Source of the DNA: Stenotrophomonas sp. BIGb0135
Lineage (GTDB): Bacteria; Pseudomonadota; Gammaproteobacteria; Xanthomonadales; Xanthomonadaceae
Reading direction: 5' to 3'
DNA: 64,000 bases
NCBI RefSeq assembly: GCF_024810105.1
Contig: NZ_JANUDX010000001.1
Coordinates: 124,001-188,000, forward strand
In this document: positions 1 through 9,871 of the stretch, in pieces
Layout of the letters: every line of letters begins with the position of its first letter
Numbering within the stretch: position 1 is the stretch's first letter
Made by a program: the position numbers and the translations under genes
The notes under the pieces: generated by a model
The model's database searches: none
Told to the model about the DNA's origin: nothing
The model's input: only the letters and a program-made list of their open reading frames with translations

Positions 1-812
1 CCGGCCGCCGGCTTGCCGTCGATGTGCAGACGTACCCCGTTGAGCACCAGATCGTCGCCCGCCTTCATCGTCCCGGTGGACACCACCGTACCGCCGGCAT
101 CCAGCAGCTCGTACTGGTCTTCGGCGGTGAAGCGCACACTGAAGCCCTGGCCGTTCCAGCTGTCGCTGCCGTCGCGGGTCACGTTGGTCAGCACGCCCGT
201 GCCAGTGTTCGCCGTGCTGGCCGCCCCATCCACGTGCCCATCGCCCGTACCGATCCGCAGGAAAATCTCGCTGCCGGGCAGGGCATCGAGCACGTACGTG
301 TCCGGCCCGACCTCGACCTGGCGCTGGTTCTGGTCGCCGTTGTAGACCACCTTGCCATCGATCTGGCTGAACGGCGGGCTGTCATCGGCCGTCCCGCCGA
401 ACAGATAGCGCCCGGTGCCGTCGGTGCTGTTGGCCAGCGCCAGCAGGTTGCCGCGGATCGCCTCGATTTCGGTCACCATCGACTGCTTGTCCGACGCCGC
501 CAGCGCCGGGTTGTTGGCGTAAATCGTCAATTCGGTGATGCGCCCCATCATGTCGCCGACCTGGGCCAGCGCGTTTTCCTGCAGGCCCAGCCGGTTCTGC
601 ACGTTGCCCGCGTTGAGCTGCATGCGGTCCAGCGAGGCCAGGGTGCGGTCCAGGCCCACGGCGGCGCCGGAGGCGACCGGGTCGTCCTTGGCGGTCACCA
701 GCCGGCGGCCGGTGGCGATCTGCTGTTCCAGGTGGCTCATCTTGGCCTGCTTGGCCATCATCAACGACACCGACTGCTGGAACATCATCCCGGTGGAAAT
801 GCGGCTGTTCAT
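1..812 (-). CDS. flgL: Flagellar hook-filament junction protein FlgL (HAP3), partial
   Basis: FlgL is the second hook-filament junction protein, sitting between FlgK and the flagellin filament outside the cell. The reading frame opens with MNSRISTGMMFQQSV and continues through MSHLEQQIATGRRLVTAKDD, the N-terminal helical flagellin-like segment shared by FlgL and flagellin. It stays open to the window edge, so about 270 codons are visible and the C-terminus is missing. The ATG overlaps the flgK stop by ATGA, which fixes the start and indicates translational coupling. It is the last visible gene of the flgB-to-flgL run. Gene order and the N-terminal sequence make the call secure. Confidence 0.93.
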   Translation of the reverse strand, partial: MNSRISTGMMFQQSVSLMMAKQAKMSHLEQQIATGRRLVTAKDDPVASGAAVGLDRTLASLDRMQLNAGNVQNRLGLQENALAQVGDMMGRITELTIYANNPALAASDKQSMVTEIEAIRGNLLALANSTDGTGRYLFGGTADDSPPFSQIDGKVVYNGDQNQRQVEVGPDTYVLDALPGSEIFLRIGTGDGHVDGAASTANTGTGVLTNVTRDGSDSWNGQGFSVRFTAEDQYELLDAGGTVVSTGTMKAGDDLVLNGVRLHIDGKPAA

Positions 813-2689
813 CGGCTCACGGCTCCGAGGATGGTCTGGAACATGTTGTCGGCGGTGGAGATCAGCTGCGAGGCGGCCTGGTAGGCCTGCTGCAGGCGCA
901 GCATGTCGGCTGCTTCCTCATCCAGGTTGACCCCGGAGATCGAATCGCGCGCGGACTGCGCCTGGTCGGTGATCACCTGCTGGGCCTGCAGCGAGTAGTC
1001 GGCCGAGCGTGCCGCCGCGCCGACCTGGGTGGTCAGGCCACCGAGCGCGCCGCTGAGGGTGACGGTGCCGTCGTTGAACGTCTTGGCCTGTTCCACCTTG
1101 GCCAGCAGCAGGGCGTTGCTGTTGTCCGAGGATCCGGCCGGGGTCGGACCGATGCTGAAGGTGTCGCCGGTCTTGGGCGCACCATCGAGCACGAAACTCC
1201 AGCCGTTGGCGCTGATGGTCTGGCCGGCGGTGTACGTGAACGGACCGGTGCCGTCGAGGGTGTACTCGGTGGCGCTGGTGAACACGATCGCCGCCGGAGT
1301 GCGCAGCGCCGCGTTGGTGTGGTCGGTCACCTTGACCCCGGTGAGCTTGCCGGTGCCGGTGTTGGTCAGGGCGGCGGTGCCCTTGATCGGGGCGGCCGCG
1401 GCAATGCGCGAGGTGTCGGTGATCGCCACCGACAGGGTGCCGGCCACGCCTGCGGTGGGCTGCAGCAGCATGCGGTCGTTCACCGCCGGAGTGCCGGTCA
1501 TCACCAGTTCCACCCCGTTGATCACCAGCGGGTCGGTGGCGCTGCCGGTACCGGTCATCGGGATCGCCGCGCCGGTGTCGGCGCGGGTCGCCTGCCACTG
1601 GGTGCCGTCAAACTTGAGCAGCACGTTCTGCCCGTCCAGCTTGGACAGGTCGCCGAAGCTGGCGGTCATGCTGGCGGTGCCGGTGTTGTTGGCGTTGCCG
1701 GTGATGCGCGGGCTGCCGATGTTGAAGAAGTCCCCACCCAGGTTGCCGTACAGGTCCGCGCCCTGGCGGTGCACATCGTTGAAGCTGCTGGCCATGCCGA
1801 CGGCCAGCTTGCCCAGTTCGGCCTGGGTCGGCGTCAGCACCGTATCGCGGAACTCCAGCAGGCCGCCGATCTGGCCGCCAAGCGTCTTGGGTTCCAGGGT
1901 GATTTTCTGGCCGGCGCTCTCCAGCGCGAGCTGCAGGCGCTCGGGCATGTACGGATCGGCCACGGTGGTGACCTTGGAGGCAGTGGTGCCCACCACCAGC
2001 GCCTGGCCACCGGCGGTGTAGACATTCATCACGCCGCCGTCCTGCATCACCGCGTTGCCACCGGTGTAGCCGACCAGGTTGGCGATCAGCGCATCGCGGC
2101 GATCCAGCAGGTCCGGCGCGGCGTTGGCCGCGTTGCCGCCGATGCTGCCGTTGAGCTGGGCGATCTCCTTGGCCAGCCGGTTGATCTCCGACGCGCCGGC
2201 GATGAGGCCGTTGTTGACCTCCCCGTTGAGCGTATTGAGCTGGCCGTTGAGCTGCTGGAAGCGGCCGGCCAGGGTCTTGCCGCCGTCCAGCATGTTCTGC
2301 CGGTCGGCCGTGCCCGAGGCATTGGAGGACAGGCCGCTGACGGTGTCGAAGAAGCTCGACCAGACCCCGGATACGTTGGTGGCGGTATCGGAGAACATCG
2401 CATCCACACGGTCGGCCATGCTCGACAACTGCTTCAACCGCGCCAGTTCGCCACTGCCATCGAGCAACCGCGAGATCGCCAGCTGGTCGGCCACCCGGCG
2501 GATGTCGGTGATGCGGGTGCCGTTGCCGACGTCGCCATAGCCGACGTTCTGCGGATTGGCGGTGGCGAAGTCGACCTTCTGCCGGCTGTAGCCGGGCGTA
2601 TTGATGTTGGCGACGTTATGGCTGGTGGTCGCCAGCGCCCGCTGGAAGGCGAGCAGGGCGCTGGTGCCGGTGGAAAGTACGCTGGACAT
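809..2689 (-). CDS. flgK: Flagellar hook-associated protein FlgK (HAP1)
   Basis: FlgK forms the first junction layer between hook and filament and is exported by the flagellar type III system. The 626-residue protein has the expected N-terminus (MSSVLSTGTSALLAFQRAL, then SHNVANINTPGYSRQ, the rod/hook/HAP box). The C-terminal box is near residues 585-626 (GVNLDEEAADMLRLQQAYQA). The central part, about residues 330-540, is Gly/Thr/Ala-rich, as is usual for the variable surface-exposed region. It lies 8 bp downstream of flgJ and overlaps flgL by ATGA, so the three are probably cotranscribed. Confidence 0.96.
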   Translation of the reverse strand: MSSVLSTGTSALLAFQRALATTSHNVANINTPGYSRQKVDFATANPQNVGYGDVGNGTRITDIRRVADQLAISRLLDGSGELARLKQLSSMADRVDAMFSDTATNVSGVWSSFFDTVSGLSSNASGTADRQNMLDGGKTLAGRFQQLNGQLNTLNGEVNNGLIAGASEINRLAKEIAQLNGSIGGNAANAAPDLLDRRDALIANLVGYTGGNAVMQDGGVMNVYTAGGQALVVGTTASKVTTVADPYMPERLQLALESAGQKITLEPKTLGGQIGGLLEFRDTVLTPTQAELGKLAVGMASSFNDVHRQGADLYGNLGGDFFNIGSPRITGNANNTGTASMTASFGDLSKLDGQNVLLKFDGTQWQATRADTGAAIPMTGTGSATDPLVINGVELVMTGTPAVNDRMLLQPTAGVAGTLSVAITDTSRIAAAAPIKGTAALTNTGTGKLTGVKVTDHTNAALRTPAAIVFTSATEYTLDGTGPFTYTAGQTISANGWSFVLDGAPKTGDTFSIGPTPAGSSDNSNALLLAKVEQAKTFNDGTVTLSGALGGLTTQVGAAARSADYSLQAQQVITDQAQSARDSISGVNLDEEAADMLRLQQAYQAASQLISTADNMFQTILGAVSR

Positions 2690-2697
2690 GGATTACC

Positions 2698-3927
2698 TCA
2701 ACGACGGATGACACCCAGCCCGGTCGGGCTGGCGGTGCTGGCAAAGGTCTGGCCCAGGCGCTGGCTGGCATCGCCCACGGCGGCGATGGCGCGCTCGATG
2801 GTCGGGCCGCCGGCGATCGCGGCGATCTTCGCCGCGTAGCTGGGATCGGTGGCGTAGCCGGCCTTCTGCAGGCCCTGCGCGAAGCCGCGGACGTCGCCGC
2901 CGGCCTGCAGCGCGTTCTGGTAGCGCGGGCTGTTCTTGAGCAGCTTCACGTAGTCGGCAAAGCTGTCGCCGACCGAGGTGTAGGCGCGGAAGCTGGCCGT
3001 TTCATTGCGACGCACGCCGTCCACGTATTCATGGGTGCCGCTGCTGGCGCGCTCGCCGCTCCAGCCGGTGGCCTTGATCCCGAACAGGTTGTGCGAGCTG
3101 CCGCCACCGTTGCGCTGCACCAGCTTGCGGCCCCAGCCGGTTTCCAGCGCGGCCTGGGCGACCAGCGCCTTGGCGTCCACGCCGAGTTCGCGCGCGGCCT
3201 GCTGGGCGTGGTTCCAGATGCTGGCCACGAAGCCTTCCGGCGTGTGCGGGCCGAGCTGGGCGGCGGCGGTACTGGCGGCCAGCGTATCCACCGCGCTGGG
3301 CCCGCGCGGGGCGGCGCTGTCGTTGACGCCGCTCCAGCGGTCGTTGGCCAGCGCGGCCCAGTTCTCCTGGGTGGGATCGGTGACGCCCGGGGTGGCCGAA
3401 TACGGATCGCTGCGCCCGAGCGCCTCGTGCATCTGGCTGCTTTCGCGGCCGGCGATCAGGTCCAGCGCGCGCTCCATCGGCTGCAACACCGCCGACGGGT
3501 CGGCGCCGCGCAGCTGCTGCAGCATCTCCACCTCGCTCGGCGCGCCGGCCGGCGTGGCCGAGGCCGGCAGCGCCATCGGCGCAGCGGCCGGCGCATTGAG
3601 CCGGTAGGCGCGCAACGCCGCGGCCGGGTTCAACGCGGTGTCCGTCGGCTTGGCCGCATCGGCCTCGGCGCCGCCGAGCTGGCGGGTGATCATCGCCGAC
3701 AGGCCCAGGCCGCGGCCACGGGTCATGGCCTCGGCGATCTTGTGGTCGTACATCTCGCGGAACATGGTGTTTTCGGCGGGGAACAGCGAGTCGCCAAAGC
3801 TGGCATCGCGCATGCTCTTGACCAGCATCTGCGCGAACTGGCCTTCCAGCTGGCGCGCCACCTTGTCCACCTTGGCCGGGCTGTTGGCCTGGGCCGGATT
3901 GAGTTCCAGTGCCGGAGTAATGCGCAT
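2698..3927 (-). CDS. flgJ: Flagellar rod assembly protein / peptidoglycan hydrolase FlgJ
   Basis: FlgJ caps the growing rod and locally cuts peptidoglycan so that the rod can cross the cell wall. Residues about 1-110 are the rod-binding domain (VARQLEGQFAQMLVKSMRDA). Residues about 230-390 are a glucosaminidase domain (glycoside hydrolase family 73) with the probable catalytic Glu in LVAQAALETGWGRK and the conserved SHNLFGIKATG. At 409 residues it is the long two-domain form. It is one base from flgI and 8 bp before flgK, consistent with one operon. Confidence 0.95.
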   Translation of the reverse strand: MRITPALELNPAQANSPAKVDKVARQLEGQFAQMLVKSMRDASFGDSLFPAENTMFREMYDHKIAEAMTRGRGLGLSAMITRQLGGAEADAAKPTDTALNPAAALRAYRLNAPAAAPMALPASATPAGAPSEVEMLQQLRGADPSAVLQPMERALDLIAGRESSQMHEALGRSDPYSATPGVTDPTQENWAALANDRWSGVNDSAAPRGPSAVDTLAASTAAAQLGPHTPEGFVASIWNHAQQAARELGVDAKALVAQAALETGWGRKLVQRNGGGSSHNLFGIKATGWSGERASSGTHEYVDGVRRNETASFRAYTSVGDSFADYVKLLKNSPRYQNALQAGGDVRGFAQGLQKAGYATDPSYAAKIAAIAGGPTIERAIAAVGDASQRLGQTFASTASPTGLGVIRR

Positions 3928-3928
3928 G

Positions 3929-5080
3929 TCAGATCACCTCGAGTTCGGCGCTGAGCGCACCGGCCTGCTTGAGGGCTTCCAGGATGGCGATCAGGTCGCC
4001 GGGGGCAGCGCCCACCGCATTGACCGCGTGCACGATCTCATCCAGCGTGGTGCCGCCGGTGAACTTGAACATGCGGCTGCCATCGTTGGTGGCGGTGATG
4101 GTGGACTGCGGGGTGGCCACGGTCTGGCCATTGCCGAACGCGTTGGGCTGGCTGACGTTGGTGTTCTCGTTGATGGTCACGGTGAGCGAGCCATGCGAGA
4201 TGGCCGCCGCGCCCACGCGCACCTGCGAGCCGATCACCACCGTGCCGGTGCGGGCGTTGACCACCACCTTGGCCGGCGCGCTGCCGGGGGTGAGTTCCAG
4301 GTTCTCGATGCGGGCCAGCAGGCCGATGCGTGCGCCCGGGTCGCTCGGCGACTGCACCGACACCGTCACGCCGTCGATCGCACGCGCGGCGCCATCGCCG
4401 AAGGCATTGTTGAGCGCGGCGACCATGCGCGAGACCGTGGTGAAGTCGTTCTTGTGCAGGTTCAGGGTGATGTCGCCGCCGCCGTTGAACACGTCCGGCA
4501 GCGCACGTTCGACCGTGGCGCCATTGGGAATGCGGCCCACGCTGGGCACGTTCACCGAGACGCGCGAGCCGTCCTTGCCCTGCGCACCGAAACCGCCGAC
4601 CACCAGGTTGCCCTGGGCGATGGCGTAGACCTGGCCGTCGGCGCCGCGCAGCGGGGCCATCAGCAGCGAGCCTCCGCGCAGCGAGACCGCGTTGCCGATC
4701 GAGGACACGGTAATGTCGATGGGCTGGCCCGGCTTGGCGAACGGCGGCAGCTCGGCGTGGATCGCCACGGCGGCCACGTTCTTGAGCTGCGGATTGACGT
4801 TGGCCGGCACGTTCACGCCCAGCTCGCCCAGCAGGTTCTTCAGGCTCTGCACGGTGAAGGGCGCCTGGCTGGTGCGGTCGCCGCTGCCATCCAGGCCGAC
4901 CACCAGCCCGTAGCCGACCAGCGCGTTGGTGCGCACGCCGCCCACCTGGGCCAGGTCCTTGATGCGCTCGGCCGAGGCCGGTGCCACCACGGCGAAGGTC
5001 GCCAGCAGGACCGCCAGCGCATGCACCACGTAGGGCGACGCCATGCGTCGCTGCCCGAACAGGGAAAAGGAAAGGGTCAT
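3929..5080 (-). CDS. flgI: Flagellar P-ring protein FlgI
   Basis: FlgI builds the periplasmic P-ring, the bushing of the rod in the peptidoglycan layer. A Sec signal peptide is visible ([20 protein letters not shown], cleavage after about residue 37), followed by [21 protein letters not shown], the hallmark start of mature FlgI. The C-terminal [20 protein letters not shown] is also typical. A second in-frame Met at residue 13 (MASPYVV) is a possible start and would give a more ordinary signal-peptide length. FlgA, the periplasmic chaperone for this protein, is encoded at 11.9 kb. Confidence 0.95.
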   Translation of the reverse strand: MTLSFSLFGQRRMASPYVVHALAVLLATFAVVAPASAERIKDLAQVGGVRTNALVGYGLVVGLDGSGDRTSQAPFTVQSLKNLLGELGVNVPANVNPQLKNVAAVAIHAELPPFAKPGQPIDITVSSIGNAVSLRGGSLLMAPLRGADGQVYAIAQGNLVVGGFGAQGKDGSRVSVNVPSVGRIPNGATVERALPDVFNGGGDITLNLHKNDFTTVSRMVAALNNAFGDGAARAIDGVTVSVQSPSDPGARIGLLARIENLELTPGSAPAKVVVNARTGTVVIGSQVRVGAAAISHGSLTVTINENTNVSQPNAFGNGQTVATPQSTITATNDGSRMFKFTGGTTLDEIVHAVNAVGAAPGDLIAILEALKQAGALSAELEVI

Positions 5081-5087
5081 GTCAGGC

Positions 5088-5780
5088 TCAGAACGGCGTC
5101 AACGCCGAGTTGAAGAAACGGCTCAGCCAGCCCATCGCATTGGATTGGGCCACCGGGCCGCGGCCGCCGTAGACGATGCGGGCATCGGCAACGCGGCTTG
5201 AGGGAATGGTGTTGTCCTGGGAGATGTCCGCCGCACGCACGATGCCCTGCACCTGCACCAGTTCATCGCCCTGGTTGAGCCGCAGGTTCTTGGCGCCCTG
5301 GACCACCAGATTGCCGTTGGGCAGGCGCTGGATCACCGTGACCGTCACGTTGCCCACCAGGCGGTTGCTCTGCGCGCTGGTGCCCTTGCCGGTGAAGTCG
5401 CGCGAACCGGCCGCGCTCGCGGCCAGGATGTCCTTGCCGCCCAGGGTGACCGGCGCGCCAAACAGGGTCGGGGTGCCGATGCTCAGCTCCGATTCCTTGG
5501 CGGTGGTGGTATTGGCGGTGGTCTGCGCGGTGGTGTTTTCGGTCAGGGTGATGGTCAGCAGGTCGCCCACGTCGCGTGCGCGCCGGTCCGAGTACAGCTG
5601 CAGGCCCGGGCCGGCGGCGTAGATCGCGCCGGCGGTGGCCGGCGCGGTGGGCGCCACGATCGGGGTGATCGGCGCCATCGCCGGGTAGGGCCGCACATCG
5701 CCGGCGATGACACAGCCGCCGAGCAGGGCGACCAGGGCGCTGGCGAGCGACAGACGGAGGGTAAGGGGCAGGGGCGACAT
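5088..5780 (-). CDS. flgH: Flagellar L-ring lipoprotein FlgH
   Basis: FlgH is the outer-membrane lipoprotein that forms the L-ring. The 230-residue product has a lipoprotein signal ([12 protein letters not shown]; the Cys near residue 22 would be lipidated) and the conserved segments [19 protein letters not shown] and [18 protein letters not shown]. The frame remains open upstream into flgG, but the ATG at 5780 gives the proper signal peptide, so the longer reading is not used. It sits between flgG and flgI. Confidence 0.94.
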   Translation of the reverse strand: MSPLPLTLRLSLASALVALLGGCVIAGDVRPYPAMAPITPIVAPTAPATAGAIYAAGPGLQLYSDRRARDVGDLLTITLTENTTAQTTANTTTAKESELSIGTPTLFGAPVTLGGKDILAASAAGSRDFTGKGTSAQSNRLVGNVTVTVIQRLPNGNLVVQGAKNLRLNQGDELVQVQGIVRAADISQDNTIPSSRVADARIVYGGRGPVAQSNAMGWLSRFFNSALTPF

Positions 5781-5803
5781 GGCAGGGTTCCCGGTTCGAC
5801 CGA

Positions 5804-6589
5804 TCAGACGTTCTGGTTGAGGTAGCCGAGCATCGCGTCGGTGGTGGAGATCGCCTTGGCGTTCATTTCGTAGGCGCGCTGGGTTTCGATCATCGACACC
5901 AGCTCCTCGACCACGTTGACGTTGCTGCCTTCCAGCGCGCCCTGGACCACGCTGCCCAGCCCATTGAGGCCGGGGTTGCCGTTCTGGGCGGGACCGGAGG
6001 CGGTGGTTTCCAGGAACAGGTTTTCCCCGCGGGCCTGCAGGCCCGCCGGGTTGACGAAGTCGGTGAGGGTCAGCGCGCCGATTTCCACCGAGGCGGCGTC
6101 GTCGGCCATCTTCACGCTGATGGTGCCGTCGGTACCGATGGTCAGCGACTGCGCGCCTTCGGGAATCTGGATGCCCGGCTGCACCGGGTAGCCGCTGTTG
6201 GTCACCAGCTCGCCGTCCTGGTTGCGCTGGAAGGAGCCATCGCGGGTATACGCCGATGAACCATCGGGCATCTGCACTTCGAAGAAGCCGCGGCCATTGA
6301 CCATCACGTCCAGCGCGCGACCGGTCTGCTGCTGGCTGCCCTGTTCGAAGTTCTTCGACGTGGCGACCACGCGCACGCCGGTACCCAACTGCAGGCCGGT
6401 GGGCAACTGGGTCTGCGCCGAGGAGGAACCGCCCGGCTGCCGCACCTGCTGGTACAGCAGGTCTTCGAAGCTGGCACGGTCCTGCTTGAAACCGGTGGTG
6501 TTGGTGTTGGCGAGGTTGTTGGAAACCACCGACATGCGCGTCTGCTGCGCATCCAGTCCGGTCTTGGCGATCCACAATGCCTGGTTCAT
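5804..6589 (-). CDS. flgG: Flagellar distal rod protein FlgG
   Basis: FlgG makes the distal rod. The 261-residue protein begins [20 protein letters not shown] with the rod/hook box [20 protein letters not shown], and ends with the matching C-terminal motif [19 protein letters not shown] and the [11 protein letters not shown] tail typical of FlgG. Unlike the other joints in this cluster it is preceded by a 120-bp gap. That gap holds a near-consensus sigma-54 site, so flgG and the genes after it probably have their own promoter. Confidence 0.96.
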   Translation of the reverse strand: MNQALWIAKTGLDAQQTRMSVVSNNLANTNTTGFKQDRASFEDLLYQQVRQPGGSSSAQTQLPTGLQLGTGVRVVATSKNFEQGSQQQTGRALDVMVNGRGFFEVQMPDGSSAYTRDGSFQRNQDGELVTNSGYPVQPGIQIPEGAQSLTIGTDGTISVKMADDAASVEIGALTLTDFVNPAGLQARGENLFLETTASGPAQNGNPGLNGLGSVVQGALEGSNVNVVEELVSMIETQRAYEMNAKAISTTDAMLGYLNQNV

Positions 6590-6648
6590 GGCGATGTTCC
6601 TTTGAATGATGCGGGTGGCCGCCCGGGGCGGCCGTTACAGGGGGGCGA

Positions 6649-6664
6649 TGCATGGGCCGTGCCA
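6649..6664 (-). promoter_or_regulatory. Candidate sigma-54 promoter before flgG
   Basis: Read on the minus strand the site is TGGCACGGCCCATGCA. The -24 element TGGCAC is perfect, the invariant GG and GC dinucleotides are correctly spaced and only one base of the -12 TTGCA differs. It lies 60 bp upstream of the flgG ATG. Proximal flagellar genes in xanthomonads are commonly RpoN/FleQ-dependent, which fits. Confidence 0.75.
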
Positions 6665-6709
6665 GAACCGCGCCAGAATTACGGCGGTGCCTGCTCAGCC
6701 CGGTCCGGG

Positions 6710-7462
6710 TCAGCCGCCCAGGCGCAGCAGGCTGTTGGCGCTGCGGGCGTTGTCGTCGCCGTGCTTGATCACCTTCACCTGCATTTCGTACTGCCGCTGC
6801 AGCTGGATCATCTGCACCAGCGCGCCGGCGGCATCCACGTTGCTGCCTTCCAGCTGGCCGCTTTCCAGCGACTTGCCCTGGGCCTGCACGAACGGCTGCT
6901 GCGGGTCGGTGTTGCGCATCAAGCCGTCCAGGCCGCGCTCCAGGCGTTCATCGGCCGCCGCGACCACGCGGATCCGGCCGATGTTGGCCATGGTCTGCGG
7001 GCCTTCGCCCAGCGGAATGATCGAGATCGTGCCGTCGTTGCCGATGTCCATCGCCTGGTGCGGCGGAATCGCGATCGGCGCGCCGTTCTCGTCCAGCACC
7101 GGATGGCCGCCGGCGGTCACCAGCTGGCCATTGGGCGTGATCGAGAGCGCCGCACCCCGGGTATAGGCCTCGCCGCCGCCGGCCGGTGCCTGCACCGCCA
7201 GCCAGTTGCCCGACTGCAGCGACAGGTCCAGCGGGTTGCCGGTGATCTGCTGCGCGCCCATGCGGCGGTTGAAGCCGGCATCGACGTGCAGGGCGTCCAC
7301 GCGCGAGGCGTAGCCGGTGCCCTTGATCGGGAAGGCCTCGGTATTGGCGAGGGCTTCCTTGAAGCCAGGGGTATCGGTGTTGGCCAGGTTGTGCGAGAGC
7401 GTGCCCTGTGCCTGCAGCGAGGCACGTGCACCGGTCATCGCTACGTAGAGCGCCTTGTCCAT
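6710..7462 (-). CDS. flgF: Flagellar proximal rod protein FlgF
   Basis: FlgF is one of the proximal rod subunits. The 250-residue product starts MDKALYVAMTGARASLQAQG and carries the rod-protein box SHNLANTDTPGFKEALAN. Near the C-terminus it has VQMIQLQRQYEMQVKVIKHG, the helix that packs in the rod lumen. It follows flgE by 32 bp, and the gap after it contains the flgG promoter candidate. Confidence 0.95.
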   Translation of the reverse strand: MDKALYVAMTGARASLQAQGTLSHNLANTDTPGFKEALANTEAFPIKGTGYASRVDALHVDAGFNRRMGAQQITGNPLDLSLQSGNWLAVQAPAGGGEAYTRGAALSITPNGQLVTAGGHPVLDENGAPIAIPPHQAMDIGNDGTISIIPLGEGPQTMANIGRIRVVAAADERLERGLDGLMRNTDPQQPFVQAQGKSLESGQLEGSNVDAAGALVQMIQLQRQYEMQVKVIKHGDDNARSANSLLRLGG

Positions 7463-7494
7463 CGTCTTGGTCCCGTGATGCGGTCAGTGGCTCA

Positions 7495-8718
7495 TCAACG
7501 GATGTTGATGATGGTCTGGGTGATCTGGTCCATGGTGGAGACCATCTGCGAGTTGGCCTGGAAGTTGCGCTGGGCGGTGATCATGTTGACCAGCTGCTCG
7601 GTCAGGTCGACCGTGGAGGCTTCCAGCGACCCGGCCTGGACCTTGCCCAGGTTGGAGCTGTCCGGTGCGCCGGTACGCGGGGTGCCCGAGCTGAAGGTTT
7701 CCACCCACAGGTTGTTGCCCTTGGCTTCCAGGCCCTGCGCGTTGTTGAAGGTGGTCAGCGCCACCTGGCCCAGCGGCTTGTCGTCGCCATTGGAGTAGCG
7801 CGCGTAGACCACGCCTTCTTCGGACACGGTGACTTCGTTGAGCTTGCCGGCGGCGTAGCCGTCCTGCTGGGTGTTGCGCAGGGCGAACTTCTCGCCGTAC
7901 TGGGTGGACCCGCTGATGTCCAGGGTCAGCGCCAGCTGGCCAGCGCCGGTGCTGGGGGTGAACGGGGCCAGGGTGATCTGGCCGTTGGTCGGGGCGGTCA
8001 ACGCGCCGGCGTTGTTGAAGGTCAGCGTGCTGACGCCGCCGGCGGCCTGGCCGTCGACATAGTTGTAGACCTGCCATTCGTTCGGGTTGGCGGTCTTGAC
8101 GAAGTACGACGTCTGGGTGTGGCTGACGCCCAGCGAGTCGTAGACGGTGATGCCGCCGGTGGACTGGCTGTAGCTGTTGGAATCGGTCGGGTCGAACACG
8201 TTCACCGTCGGCACCTTGGCGTCGGCCGGCAGGGTGAAGCTCACGTTGACCTTGCTGGTCTGCTTGGGCGGGCTGTCGGTGGTGAGCAGCTGCAGGTCGA
8301 CCAGGCGGCCGGCGTCGAAGCTGGTGCCATCGGCGTTCGGCGCGAACACCTGCAGGCGCGCGCCCTGCGGGTTGGTCACGTAGCCGGCCTGGTCGGTCTG
8401 GAAGTTGCCGGCGCGCGAATAGACGCGGGCACCGTTCATGGTCATGGTGAAGAAGCCCTCACCGGAAATGGCCATGTCCAGGCTGCGCCCGGTCTGTTCG
8501 TTGTTGCCCTGCGAGAACTGCTGGGCCACGTTGGTCAGGCGCACGCCCGAGCCGACCGCGTTCTTGGACAGGCCGTAGCTGGTGGCCGAGAACAGGTCGG
8601 CGAACTCGGCGCGCGATTCCTTGAAGCCGGTCGTGTTGACGTTGGCGATGTTGTTCGCGGTGACGTTCAGATCGGCATTGGCGGCGTTGATGCCGGACAG
8701 CGAGATGTTGAAGCCCAT
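7495..8718 (-). CDS. flgE: Flagellar hook protein FlgE
   Basis: FlgE polymerises into the flexible hook. The 407-residue protein has the N-terminal hook motif (MGFNISLSGINAANADLNVT, then NNIANVNTTGFKESRAEFAD) and the C-terminal NMITAQRNFQANSQMVSTMD, with a long variable centre. It lies 32 bp after flgD, whose product is the cap for hook assembly. Confidence 0.96.
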   Translation of the reverse strand: MGFNISLSGINAANADLNVTANNIANVNTTGFKESRAEFADLFSATSYGLSKNAVGSGVRLTNVAQQFSQGNNEQTGRSLDMAISGEGFFTMTMNGARVYSRAGNFQTDQAGYVTNPQGARLQVFAPNADGTSFDAGRLVDLQLLTTDSPPKQTSKVNVSFTLPADAKVPTVNVFDPTDSNSYSQSTGGITVYDSLGVSHTQTSYFVKTANPNEWQVYNYVDGQAAGGVSTLTFNNAGALTAPTNGQITLAPFTPSTGAGQLALTLDISGSTQYGEKFALRNTQQDGYAAGKLNEVTVSEEGVVYARYSNGDDKPLGQVALTTFNNAQGLEAKGNNLWVETFSSGTPRTGAPDSSNLGKVQAGSLEASTVDLTEQLVNMITAQRNFQANSQMVSTMDQITQTIINIR

Positions 8719-8750
8719 GGGATTGCTCCTGGTATGCGGGGTAGGGCGGC

Positions 8751-9434
8751 TCAGCTGATGCGGAGCACGTAGTCGATGGGGGCCGTACCGAGGCCCTTGA
8801 GGTTGAGGTACAGCCCGTCCGAACCGACCGTGACGCTTTCCACGGGCGCTTCAACGTAGGTGTTGACCTTGCTCTGGGCACCGGCGCTGTCGGTGAAGGT
8901 GGCGGCGATGGTGTAGCTGCCCGGCGCCATGCGGTTGCCGTTGGCATCCTTGCCATCCCAGTCGAAGGTCACTTCGCCGGCGGCCTTGGCTTCCACGCTG
9001 ATGGTGTTGACCTTGACGCCGTTGGCGTCGGTGATCTCCACGTTGACGTAGCCGGCCCCGGAGGCAGCGACCATGCCGCTGGTCGTGCCTTCGGCCTCCA
9101 GCTGCCACTTGGTCGAGGGCACCAGCACGTCGTGACCGACCAGCGCGGCACCGCGCAGGATCTGGTCGCTGGACATCTGGTCCTGGAAGCCCTGTACCGT
9201 GGTGTTGAGGTCGGTGATGCCCTGCACCTGGGACAGCTGCGCCATCTGCGCCACCATCTGGGTGTTGTCCATGGGCTTGAGCGGGTCCTGGTGCTGCAGC
9301 TGCTCGGTCATCAGGCGCAGGAAATCGGCCTGGTCCAGGGTGCTCTTCTTCTTGCTGGTGTCGCTGTTGGGCGCATTGAGGCCCAGCGCGGTGTACACAT
9401 CGCTGTTCTGGCCAACGCCGGAAGTGGTGCTCAT
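8751..9434 (-). CDS. flgD: Flagellar hook capping protein FlgD
   Basis: FlgD is the scaffold that caps the hook while FlgE subunits are added. The 227-residue protein begins MSTTSGVGQNSDVYTALG and has the diagnostic segment DFLRLMTEQLQHQDPLKPMD with TQMVAQMAQLSQVQGI just after it. The C-terminal half is the FlgD Ig-like/tudor region (FDWDGKDANGNRMAPGSYT). The frame is open far upstream through flgC and flgB, but that extension has no relation to FlgD. The ATG at 9434 is the natural start. Confidence 0.95.
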   Translation of the reverse strand: MSTTSGVGQNSDVYTALGLNAPNSDTSKKKSTLDQADFLRLMTEQLQHQDPLKPMDNTQMVAQMAQLSQVQGITDLNTTVQGFQDQMSSDQILRGAALVGHDVLVPSTKWQLEAEGTTSGMVAASGAGYVNVEITDANGVKVNTISVEAKAAGEVTFDWDGKDANGNRMAPGSYTIAATFTDSAGAQSKVNTYVEAPVESVTVGSDGLYLNLKGLGTAPIDYVLRIS

Positions 9435-9460
9435 GACGGTAAGTCCTGTGGGGGCGAGGG

Positions 9461-9868
9461 TCAGCGACCCATGGTCAGGGTGGCCAGCGCCAGTTCCTTG
9501 GCGGTGGTCAGCATTTCCACGCCGGCCTGGTAATTGCGCGAGGTGGAGATGAGGTTGACCATCTGCGCGACCGGGTCGACGTCGGGCTGGTAGATGTAGC
9601 CGTCGCCGTCGGCCAGCGGATGACCGGGCTCGTAGCGCTTGATCGGCGCTGCGTCGCTCTGGCTGATTTCCTTGACCTGGACGGTGGTGATGTTGGGATC
9701 GGTGCGGCTGGTGACCGACTGGAAGATCGGCTCCAGCGGCTTGTAGACGGCCTGCGCCGAACCGGCGACGGTGTCGGCGTTGGAGAGGTTGGAGGCGATG
9801 GTGCTCATGCGCACCGACTGGGCCTGGAGGGCGGAGCCGGCGATATCGAAAATGGGCAGGTTGCTCAT
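9461..9868 (-). CDS. flgC: Flagellar basal-body rod protein FlgC
   Basis: FlgC is a proximal rod subunit. The 135-residue product has the N-terminal IFDIAGSALQAQSVRMSTIA with SNLSNADT, and the C-terminal AQMVNLISTSRNYQAGVEML, both standard for this family and length. It begins three bases after the flgB stop. Confidence 0.95.
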   Translation of the reverse strand: MSNLPIFDIAGSALQAQSVRMSTIASNLSNADTVAGSAQAVYKPLEPIFQSVTSRTDPNITTVQVKEISQSDAAPIKRYEPGHPLADGDGYIYQPDVDPVAQMVNLISTSRNYQAGVEMLTTAKELALATLTMGR

Positions 9869-9871
9869 GGC